Shown here: positions 7,065 through 14,244 of the stretch, one piece after another
Numbering within the stretch: position 1 is the stretch's first letter
Layout of the letters: the number at the start of each line of letters is the position of its first letter
From: an uncultured Oscillospiraceae bacterium
GTDB lineage: Bacteria > Bacillota > Clostridia > Oscillospirales > Oscillospiraceae
DNA: 64,000 nucleotides
Reading direction: 5' to 3'
NCBI GenBank assembly: GCA_944386055.1
Contig: CALWZP010000001.1
Coordinates: forward strand, 1-64,000
Program-made: the position numbers and the translations under genes
The notes under the pieces: generated by a model
Seen by the model: the letters and a program-made list of their open reading frames with translations, nothing else
Databases searched by the model: none
Told to the model about the DNA's origin: nothing

Positions 7065-7331
7065 ATGGAAACACCCTTAGACAGTCTGTATCAGTTCTTC
7101 CAGGAAAAACGCTTCTGGTTCGCCCTGCAGGGGGACCTGGAATACCAGCAGTGCGCTCAGGCCGCCCGGGCCCGGGAGCACGCCCTGCGGGCCGCCCTGG
7201 ACGAGGAAGGGAGACGCCTTCTGGACGCCATGCTGGAGGAGGAGACGCTGGAGCAGTCCGCCGCGGAGCGGGTGCTCTTCCGCTCCGCCTTTGCCCTGTG
7301 CCGGGAACTGGACCGCCAGGCCGGGGCCTGA
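7065..7331 (+). CDS. Small uncharacterised helical protein, module 2 (DUF6809-like?)
   Basis: The 88-residue protein is predicted mostly helical and charged (for example ALDEEGRRLLDAMLEEETLE) with no signal peptide, membrane segment or cysteine motif. Size and layout recall short Firmicutes proteins of the DUF6809 type; that is a resemblance from memory. It is expressed from the strong promoter at 6990 and is divergent from the xre operon, like a gene repressed by its neighbour. It ends 19 bp from the convergent topA. A toxin role is conceivable but nothing in the sequence proves it. Confidence 0.7.
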   Translation: METPLDSLYQFFQEKRFWFALQGDLEYQQCAQAARAREHALRAALDEEGRRLLDAMLEEETLEQSAAERVLFRSAFALCRELDRQAGA

Positions 7332-7350
7332 CGGCTCACTTTGGCACGGA

Positions 7351-9699
7351 TCACCCCTCTGCCTTCTTGGCGGCGGCAGTCTTCTTCGCTGCCGCAGCCT
7401 TTTTTGCGGGGGTGGTCTTCTTGGCGGCGGTCTTTTTCACCGCGGCCGCCCTGGCCGCCGTCTTTTTGGCGGCGGATTTTGGGGCCCCGGTCTTCTTTCC
7501 GGCGGACTGCTCCGCCGGGGCGCTCTCCACAGCCGCCTCACCGGAGGTCTCCGTCTTTTTCCGCCAGCCGCCCCGCTGGTCCTCCGGGGTGAAGTTGGGG
7601 CACTCGGGGTTGATACAGAAGGGCTTGCGCGCCCCGCGGCCGGACAGCTTGAACATGGTCTGGCCGCACTGGGGGCAGTTGTCCTTCACCGGTACATCCC
7701 AGGTCATAAAGTCGCACTTGCGCTGCTCGTCCCGGCTGCTGAGGAACTCGCAGCAGGTATAGTTGTACTGCTTGCCCGTCCGGCGGCTCTTCCCGGTGCG
7801 CTTGAGCAGCCGTCCGCCGCATTTGGGGCACTTGCCGGGCAGCTCCACCACCAGCGGCATGGTGAAATCGCACTCCGGCCAGCCGGGGCAGGCCAAAAAC
7901 CGGCCGAACCGCCCCGACTTCACCACCAGGTTGCGCCCGCACTGGGGGCAGATCTCCTCGGACACCTCGTCGGGGACCTTGATGCGCTCCCCGTCCAGGT
8001 CGGCCTCCGCCTGCTTCAGCTCGGCGTCGAACTCCTGGTAAAAGTCGGACAGGAGCTTCTTCCAGTTCTCCTTGCCCTCCTCCACCTCGTCCAGCTTCTC
8101 CTCCATCTGGGCGGTGAAGGCGGGGTCCACGATATCGGTGAACTTATCCTTCATCAGTCCGGTGACCACCTCCCCCAGGGGAGTGGTACGCAGGTACTTT
8201 CCCTCCTTCACCACATACTCCCGGTCCATGATGGTGGAGATGATGGGGGCATAGGTGGAGGGGCGGCCGATCCCCTTCTCCTCCAGGGCGCGGATGAGGG
8301 TGGCCTCGGTATACCGGGCGGGGGGCTGGGTGAAGTGCTGGGTCTTTTCCATCCCCTGGGACAGGACCGTCTCCCCCGCCTTCAGGTCGGGGAGGGGGGA
8401 CTGCCGCACCTCTCCCTCGTCGTCCCGGCCCTCCTCGTACACGGCGGTGAAGCCGGAGAACTTCAGGGCGGAGTGGTTCGCCCGGAAGGTGTAGCCGGCG
8501 GCCTCCACCTCGATGGACACGCTGTCATAGACGGCGGAGGCCATCTGGCAGGCCAGGAAACGGCTCCAGATCAGTTTATAGAGCCGGTACTGCTCGGTGG
8601 TCAGGGACTTGCGCACCGCCTCGGGGGTGAGCTCCACATTGGAGGGGCGGATGGCCTCATGGGCGTCCTGCGCCCCCGCCTTGGTCTTGTACCGGCGGGT
8701 CTTCTCGGGGTAGTACTCCGCCCCGTAGCGGCTGAGGATGAAGCGCTTGGCGGCGTCCAGCGCCTCGTCGGACAGGCGCAGGGAGTCGGTACGCATGTAG
8801 GTGATGAGGCCCACGGTGCCCTCCCCCTCGATGTCCACCCCCTCGTACAGCTGCTGGGCGATGGACATGGTGCGCCGGGGCGTCATGTTCAGCTTGCGGC
8901 TGGCCTCCTGCTGGAGGGTAGAGGTGATGAAGGGGGGCGCGGGAGCGCGGCTGCGGTCCTGCCGCTTCACCTGGGACACGGTGCAGGGGGCCCCCTGCAC
9001 CGCCTGGAGCACCTGGTCCGCCTCCCCCTCGTTTTTCAGCTCCACCTTCTTCTCCCGGCCGTAGAACTGGGCCCGGAAGCTGCCCTGATTGGGTGCGATG
9101 CGGGCGAAGTCCGCCTCGATGGTCCAGTACTCCTCCGCCTGGAAGGCGCGGATCTCCTGCTCCCGCTCCGCCACCAGGCGGGTGGCCACCGACTGCACCC
9201 GGCCGGCGGACAGCCCCCGGCGGATCTTCTTCCACAGCAGGGGAGAGAGCTGATAGCCCACGATGCGGTCCAAAATGCGCCGCGCCTGCTGGGCGTCCAC
9301 CAGGTCCTGGTCGATGGCCCTGGGGTGGGCGATGGCGTCGTTGACCACTTTCTTGGTGATCTCGTTGAAGGTCACGCGGCTGGTCTTGTCGTCGGGCAGT
9401 CCCAGCAGTTCCTTCAGATGCCAGGAGATGGCCTCCCCCTCCCGGTCCGGGTCGGTGGCCAGATAGACCCGCTGGCTGGCCTTGGCCTCCTTCTTCAGCT
9501 CCTTGATGACATCCTCTTTTCCCTTGATGGGCTGATAGTCGGGGATGAAGCCGCCGTCGATGTCCACCCCCAGCTTGCTCTTGGGCAGGTCGCGCACATG
9601 GCCCATGGAGGCCGTCACCTTATAATCAGGGCCCAGGTATTTGCCGATGGTCTTGGCCTTGGCCGGGGACTCTACGATCACCAGATTGGTTTTTGCCAT
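7351..9699 (-). CDS. topA: DNA topoisomerase I (type IA)
   Basis: Topoisomerase I relaxes negative supercoils. The 782-residue protein has the N-terminal TOPRIM domain (VESPAKAKTIGKYLG, DPDREGE), the active-site tyrosine Tyr301 in TYMRTDS, and several C-terminal zinc-ribbon modules with CxxC pairs (about residues 570-700). It ends in a Lys/Ala-rich histone-like tail of about 50 residues, probably for non-specific DNA contact. GGAGGAG precedes the ATG. It is followed on the same strand by the convergent end at 7331 and preceded by dprA, a common Firmicutes order. Confidence 0.97.
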   Translation of the reverse strand: MAKTNLVIVESPAKAKTIGKYLGPDYKVTASMGHVRDLPKSKLGVDIDGGFIPDYQPIKGKEDVIKELKKEAKASQRVYLATDPDREGEAISWHLKELLGLPDDKTSRVTFNEITKKVVNDAIAHPRAIDQDLVDAQQARRILDRIVGYQLSPLLWKKIRRGLSAGRVQSVATRLVAEREQEIRAFQAEEYWTIEADFARIAPNQGSFRAQFYGREKKVELKNEGEADQVLQAVQGAPCTVSQVKRQDRSRAPAPPFITSTLQQEASRKLNMTPRRTMSIAQQLYEGVDIEGEGTVGLITYMRTDSLRLSDEALDAAKRFILSRYGAEYYPEKTRRYKTKAGAQDAHEAIRPSNVELTPEAVRKSLTTEQYRLYKLIWSRFLACQMASAVYDSVSIEVEAAGYTFRANHSALKFSGFTAVYEEGRDDEGEVRQSPLPDLKAGETVLSQGMEKTQHFTQPPARYTEATLIRALEEKGIGRPSTYAPIISTIMDREYVVKEGKYLRTTPLGEVVTGLMKDKFTDIVDPAFTAQMEEKLDEVEEGKENWKKLLSDFYQEFDAELKQAEADLDGERIKVPDEVSEEICPQCGRNLVVKSGRFGRFLACPGWPECDFTMPLVVELPGKCPKCGGRLLKRTGKSRRTGKQYNYTCCEFLSSRDEQRKCDFMTWDVPVKDNCPQCGQTMFKLSGRGARKPFCINPECPNFTPEDQRGGWRKKTETSGEAAVESAPAEQSAGKKTGAPKSAAKKTAARAAAVKKTAAKKTTPAKKAAAAKKTAAAKKAEG

Positions 9700-9720
9700 T
9701 CAGGTCTCCTCCAAATTTCT

Positions 9721-9745
9721 GACCCCGGGTCCAGACCCGGGTCGT
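9721..9745. repeat. Perfect short inverted repeat between dprA and topA
   Basis: GACCCCGGGTC and GACCCGGGTC form a stem in the 56-bp gap between dprA and topA. There is no U-run, so it is more likely an mRNA processing or stability hairpin than a terminator. Confidence 0.5.
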
Positions 9746-9755
9746 ATCTCACGCA

Positions 9756-10979
9756 TCAGTCTTTCAGCAGCACCAGCGCCCGGAAGCGCCGCCCCGGCCG
9801 CTCCTCCGCATAGCCGTTGAGCTGCAGCATGGTCAGGGCGGACAGCACCCGCCGGGCGGGGATCTGGGTGCGGTCGATGATCTCGTCGGCGGTGAGCTCC
9901 CCCTCCGCGGCCGCGGTGAGGATGGCCCGCTCGTCATCGGTGAACAGCTCGGGCTGCTCCCTCATTGAAATATATGCCCGTTTTTCCTTCGTGTCAATCT
10001 TTTCCTGCCTGGGCGGCTCCTCCCGGGGGATGGCGCGCACCGCCTCCTCCACCCGGGCCTGCGCACACTCCGGCGGCAGCGGCGCGCCGCGGCGCAGCCG
10101 GCCGGGCCAGTACATCTCATAACAGCGCAGGATATCCCCCGGGTCCCGCACCAGCTGGGCGCCCTCCTGGATGAGGAGGTTGGTGCCCCGGCTCATGGGG
10201 GCGTCGATGGGCCCCGGGACGGCGAACACATCCCGCCCCTGATCCGCCGCCAGATGGGCGGTGATCATGGTCCCGCTGTGCTCCTCCGCCTCCACTGCCA
10301 GCACCCCCAGCGCCAGGCCGCTGATGATGCGGTTGCGCACCGGGAAGTGGGCTCCCTTGTTCTCCGTCCCCGGCGGGTACTCGGAAATCAGCGCCCCTGC
10401 GGCGGCCACATCCTCGTAGAGGAACCGGTTCTCCCGGGGATAGGGCACATCCACCCCGCCTCCCAGCACCGACACCACCGGTCCGCCCGCCTGGAGGGCC
10501 CCCTTGAGGGCGGCGGTATCGATCCCCTGGGCGATGCCGGAGATCACCAGGGCGCCCCGGCGGGTCAGCTCCAGGCCGAAGCGCGCCGCCGTCCCCACGC
10601 CGTACTCGGTGGCCCCCCGGCTGCCCACAATGGCCACCGCCACCTCGTCGTCAAAGCGGGGCAGCTTGCCCTTGATATACAGCACCGCCGGGGCGTCGGG
10701 CAGCTGGCGCAGCCGGTTGGGATAGTCCGCATCCTGCCGGGTGAGCACCTGGAGCAGCAGCCGGTCGCAGTCCGCCAGCACCTGCTCCGCCCTGTCCAGG
10801 GATTTGTCCTTCAGGCTCTCTGACGCCCCGGCGGGCAGCCCCTCCAGCAGGTTATACTCCTCCGGGTCGGCGAAGAAGGCCGCCTCCGGCGTGCCGAAGT
10901 GATCCAGAATCCGGTTCACGCCCAGTCCGCCCAGCCCCTTGCGGCCGGCCAGCCAGATCCAGTATTTCGCGGTGGACAT
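9756..10979 (-). CDS. dprA: DNA-processing protein DprA
   Basis: DprA loads RecA on incoming single-stranded DNA during transformation. The 407-residue protein has a helix-hairpin region at the N-terminus, the Rossmann core with VAIVGSRGATEYG near residue 113 and GIAQGIDTAALKGAL, and a C-terminal winged-helix domain (about 340-405). GGGAGGG precedes the ATG. With comEC in the same window it shows a retained DNA-uptake pathway. Confidence 0.95.
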   Translation of the reverse strand: MSTAKYWIWLAGRKGLGGLGVNRILDHFGTPEAAFFADPEEYNLLEGLPAGASESLKDKSLDRAEQVLADCDRLLLQVLTRQDADYPNRLRQLPDAPAVLYIKGKLPRFDDEVAVAIVGSRGATEYGVGTAARFGLELTRRGALVISGIAQGIDTAALKGALQAGGPVVSVLGGGVDVPYPRENRFLYEDVAAAGALISEYPPGTENKGAHFPVRNRIISGLALGVLAVEAEEHSGTMITAHLAADQGRDVFAVPGPIDAPMSRGTNLLIQEGAQLVRDPGDILRCYEMYWPGRLRRGAPLPPECAQARVEEAVRAIPREEPPRQEKIDTKEKRAYISMREQPELFTDDERAILTAAAEGELTADEIIDRTQIPARRVLSALTMLQLNGYAEERPGRRFRALVLLKD

Positions 10980-11024
10980 CTCCGCTCCCTCCCTCTTTTC
11001 CGCCTTAAGCCGGGCACCAGGGCT

Positions 11025-11795
11025 TCACTCCCCGGTCCGGCGCATCTCCCACAGCAGGACCGCAGCGGCAGCCGCGGCGTTCAGTGACTCGCATCGATCG
11101 CTCATGGGGATCTTCACCGTGGCGGTGCACTCCGCCAGGGCCGCCGGGGAAAGCCCCCGTCCCTCGCTGCCGATGAGGACGGCGGCGGCGCGCAGGTCCG
11201 CCTGCCGCACATCCACGGTGTTCTCTCCCAGGGCCGCCCCGTACAGGGGCAGCCCGGCCGCCTTCACCAGGGCGGCGGCCTCTCTGAGGGGGCAGCGCCA
11301 CACCGCCCGGCGGAAGTGGACCCCCATGGCGGCGCGCACCGTCTTGGGGCTGTACAGGTCGGCGCAGCCCTCCAGCAGGAACATCCCGTCCGCCTCAAAG
11401 GCGTCGGCGGTGCGCAGGATGGTGCCCACATTTCCCGGGTCCTGCACCCCCTCCAGCAGCAGATACCGGCCCGGCTTCAGGCACCGGGGCGGCTCGTCCC
11501 GCTCCATGCGGCAGGAGAACACCACCCCCTGGGGGGTGCGGGCGGGGCTCACCGCCTCCATCACGCTCTCGCTGACCTGGATCATCCGGATGCCGGCATT
11601 GTCCAGGCCGGGCAGCAGCAATGCCTGGGTGAACAGCACCGTGTGCACGGCGGCGCCCCACCGCGCCGCCTCCTGCAGCAGCTTGGGACTGTCGCACAAA
11701 AACTCCCCCGTCTCCTCCCGGTAGGCCCGGGAGGATGCCAGCTTCCGAAAGTGGGTGCACAGGGGGTTTTTCCGGCTGGTGATGGTCTCGCTCAA
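11025..11795 (-). CDS. TrmH/SpoU-family RNA 2'-O-methyltransferase
   Basis: The 256-residue protein has an N-terminal substrate-binding region and a C-terminal SPOUT fold with all three motifs: EGVQDPGNVGTILRTADAF, LIGSEGRGLS and IPMSDRCESLNAAAAAAV. These enzymes methylate ribose in rRNA or tRNA; the exact target is not visible. Its start overlaps the ktrA stop by four bases (ATGA), so the two are translationally coupled. Confidence 0.93.
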   Translation of the reverse strand: MSETITSRKNPLCTHFRKLASSRAYREETGEFLCDSPKLLQEAARWGAAVHTVLFTQALLLPGLDNAGIRMIQVSESVMEAVSPARTPQGVVFSCRMERDEPPRCLKPGRYLLLEGVQDPGNVGTILRTADAFEADGMFLLEGCADLYSPKTVRAAMGVHFRRAVWRCPLREAAALVKAAGLPLYGAALGENTVDVRQADLRAAAVLIGSEGRGLSPAALAECTATVKIPMSDRCESLNAAAAAAVLLWEMRRTGE

Positions 11796-12439
11796 AGGGT
11801 CTCCATCCTTTCAATGTCCCCCACGGCGCCCAGCACCAGCAGGGTGTCCCCTTCCTTCAATTCCGTATGGCCGCCGGGGGAGATGATAAACTCCTGGCCC
11901 CGGCGGACTGCGATGATGGTCAGATGAAATCTGGCCCGGATATCCAGCTGGGCCAGGGTCTTGTCCCGCCAGGCGGCAGGCACCCGCCGCTCCAGAATGC
12001 TGTACTCTCCGGACAGCTCGATATAGTTGAGGATCTGGTCGTTGGACAGGTTCTGGGCCAGGCGAAGGGCCATCTCCTGTTCGGGAAAGACCACCTGGTC
12101 CGCCCCGATCCTCTCCAGGACCTTGCGGTGAATGGCGCTGTGGGCCTTGCTCACCACACGGGGCACCCCCAGCTCCTTCAGATTCAGGGTGATCAAAGCG
12201 CTCACCCCCACATCGGACCCGGTGGCAACCACGGCGCAGTCCACATTCCGCGCGCCCAGGGCCTGGAGCACCTCAGCCTCCCGGCAGTCCCCCGCCGCGG
12301 CATAGGTCACCTTCTCCGCCACTGCCTGGACCCGCTCGTCGGACAGGTCCACCGCCAGCACCTCGTTGCCCAGGGCGCACAGCTCCTCTGCCAGCGCTGT
12401 GCCGAACCGCCCCAGGCCGATCACCAGGAAAGTCTTCAT
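11792..12439 (-). CDS. ktrA: Potassium-uptake regulatory subunit KtrA/TrkA
   Basis: This 215-residue cytoplasmic protein forms the gating ring of a K+ channel. It has one NAD(H)/nucleotide-binding RCK domain (VIGLGRFG at 7-14) and a C-terminal TrkA_C domain (about 135-215). The single-RCK size fits KtrA rather than the doubled TrkA of proteobacteria. It lies 29 bp after ktrB and overlaps the methyltransferase gene. Confidence 0.94.
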   Translation of the reverse strand: MKTFLVIGLGRFGTALAEELCALGNEVLAVDLSDERVQAVAEKVTYAAAGDCREAEVLQALGARNVDCAVVATGSDVGVSALITLNLKELGVPRVVSKAHSAIHRKVLERIGADQVVFPEQEMALRLAQNLSNDQILNYIELSGEYSILERRVPAAWRDKTLAQLDIRARFHLTIIAVRRGQEFIISPGGHTELKEGDTLLVLGAVGDIERMETL

Positions 12440-12468
12440 TGTCTCTCCACGCTCCTTCCGGCGGGTCT

Positions 12469-13833
12469 TCAGCCCACCAGGATGTTGGTCTCGGGATATC
12501 TCAGCTTATTGTCCCTCCGCCGCTGGGCCAGGAAGGCCAGGGAGAAGGACAGGATCCCCACCCGGCCCAGGAACATCATCCCGGCCACCAGCAGCTGGCC
12601 CGGGAAGCCAAGGCCGGGGGTGACGCCCATGGTCAGCCCCACGGTCCCCAGGGCGGAGGCGATCTCAAAGGCGGCCTGTACAAAGGACAGGCCCTCCATC
12701 AGGGCCAGCGCCATGGAGCCTGCCAGGAACAGCAGCAGCACCACCAAAGTCAGCGTCATGGCGGAGAGCACCTTGCGCTGGGGGATACTGCGGCCCCTCA
12801 CCACCACGGTGTCCCGCCCGCGCAGGCCGTCCCGCAGGGAGAGCAGCAGCACCCCCAGGGTGGCCGTTTTGATGCCGCCGGCGGTGGAGCCCGAGCTGCC
12901 CCCGATGAGCATCAGCAGGATGGACATCGCCGCCGCGCTCTCGGTGAGCAGGGACTGGTCCACGGTGGCATACCCGGCGGTGCGCAGGGTCACCGACTGG
13001 AACAGGGCGTTGAGCACCCGCTGCCCCTCCGGCAGCGCCCCCAGGGTAGCCGGGTTGTCCCACTCCACCCACAGGAAGAAGACCCATCCCAGCAGGATCA
13101 GCGCCGCCGTGATGGACAGGACCAGCCGGGTATACAGGGACAGCGGCTTTCCCTCCCGCCAGCGCAGCAGGTCCTCCCACAGGAAAAAGCCCAGCCCCCC
13201 CGCCACGATCATCACCATCAGGGTCAGAAGCACCACCGGGTCCCCGGCGAAGCCCGCCACGCTGGCATAGGCGCCGTCATAGGGTCCGAACAGGTCAAAG
13301 CCCGCGTTGCAGAACGCGGACACGCTGTGGAACACGCTGAACCACAGCCCCTTCCCCCAGCCGAACTCCGGGATGAAGCGGGTGGCCAGCACCAGCGCGC
13401 CCGCCCCCTCCAGCAGAAAGGTCCCCATCAGGGCGTGGCGCACCACCCGCACCACACCGGACAGTCCCTCCAGATTCAGGGCGGATGCCATCACCAGGCG
13501 CTGGGACAAACCGATGCGCCGGTGCAGCGCCAGGGACAGCAGGGTGAGCACCGTCACAAATCCCAGGCCTCCCAGCTGAATGAGCAGCAGGATCACCGCC
13601 TGGCCGAACACGCTCCAGTGCAGGGCGGTATCCACCACCACCAGGCCGGTGACGCAGGAGGCGGAGGTGGCGGTAAACAGGCAGGTCAGCCAGGGGGTGG
13701 CCGTCCCGTTCAGAGATGCGGCGGGCAGATGGAGCAGGACGGTCCCCAGCAGGATCACCGCCGCGAAGCCCGCCACCACAAACCGGGTCGGATTGAAGTT
13801 CCGCCCGGAAAACACCCCGGATGGAAGTCTCAC
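12469..13833 (-). CDS. ktrB: Potassium-uptake membrane subunit KtrB/TrkH
   Basis: The 454-residue membrane protein has about eight to ten hydrophobic segments arranged as four pore repeats, with selectivity-filter-like stretches such as ATSASCVTGLVVVD, VSAFCNAGFDLF and TLRTAGYATVD. I chose the GTG at 13833 because GGGAGGGAG lies about 7 bp upstream; an upstream ATG at 13875 would add 14 polar residues lying in a leader hairpin. It forms an operon with ktrA. Confidence 0.93.
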   Translation of the reverse strand: MRLPSGVFSGRNFNPTRFVVAGFAAVILLGTVLLHLPAASLNGTATPWLTCLFTATSASCVTGLVVVDTALHWSVFGQAVILLLIQLGGLGFVTVLTLLSLALHRRIGLSQRLVMASALNLEGLSGVVRVVRHALMGTFLLEGAGALVLATRFIPEFGWGKGLWFSVFHSVSAFCNAGFDLFGPYDGAYASVAGFAGDPVVLLTLMVMIVAGGLGFFLWEDLLRWREGKPLSLYTRLVLSITAALILLGWVFFLWVEWDNPATLGALPEGQRVLNALFQSVTLRTAGYATVDQSLLTESAAAMSILLMLIGGSSGSTAGGIKTATLGVLLLSLRDGLRGRDTVVVRGRSIPQRKVLSAMTLTLVVLLLFLAGSMALALMEGLSFVQAAFEIASALGTVGLTMGVTPGLGFPGQLLVAGMMFLGRVGILSFSLAFLAQRRRDNKLRYPETNILVG

Positions 13834-14060
13834 CTCGCGCTCCCTCCCATCCGGGACGCAGGCACAGAAAGGCATACCTGCGGGCCGGTCCCGCCGGTAT
13901 GCCTTTCCGCTTCAGCCCGCCGAACGGCGGGCATCTCCCAGGCGGCTGCCGCTGTGCTGTCTGCCATACAAGACGACCTCTTTCCGACCTCAGCGGCCGG
14001 CTTGCATGCCGTCCGCCCATAAGTAGTGGTTAGTATAGCACAGCTGTATGGAAAAAACAA
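13834..14060 (-). promoter_or_regulatory. Promoter and structured leader of ktrBA
   Basis: On the minus strand TTGTTT (14060-14055) and TATACT (14037-14032) are spaced 17 bp. The ~190-nt leader carries a strong GCCCGCC/GGCGGGC hairpin and an 11-bp stem AAAGGCATACC (13868-13878) / GGTATGCCTTT (13896-13906) just before the ribosome binding site. I looked for the c-di-AMP (ydaO) riboswitch often found before K+ transporters and did not recognise it. Confidence 0.5.
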
Positions 14061-14070
14061 GGCGCTCCTC

Positions 14071-14232
14071 TCACGACTTTTTTCCGGTGCGTTCCCGCCC
14101 GGCGCAGGCCTTCCGGCAGGCGCCGCAGTCGCCGCTGCACGCCCCTCCCGCCTGGCGCAGCACCGACCGGACGAGGGTGACCACCGACCAGGCCAGCAGC
14201 GCCGCCCCAGCCAGGGCAAACATCCATTCCAT
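14071..14232 (-). CDS. FeoB-associated Cys-rich membrane protein
   Basis: A 53-residue protein too short for usual gene finders: one N-terminal membrane helix (FALAGAALLAWSVVTLV), then a cysteine cluster CSGDCGACRKAC. GAGGAGG lies 8 bp before the ATG and the gene follows feoB by 12 bp. This family accompanies FeoB in Firmicutes and is thought to help Fe(II) uptake. Confidence 0.88.
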   Translation of the reverse strand: MEWMFALAGAALLAWSVVTLVRSVLRQAGGACSGDCGACRKACAGRERTGKKS

Positions 14233-14244
14233 CTTTGCGCCTCC

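Noticed and set aside
7291-9813. 840-codon plus-strand frame over topA
   Set aside because: Shadow frame of a GC-rich gene on the other strand; topA motifs are unambiguous on the minus strand.
13834-14030. c-di-AMP (ydaO) riboswitch before ktrB
   Set aside because: Expected by gene context, but the conserved aptamer segments were not found by eye.
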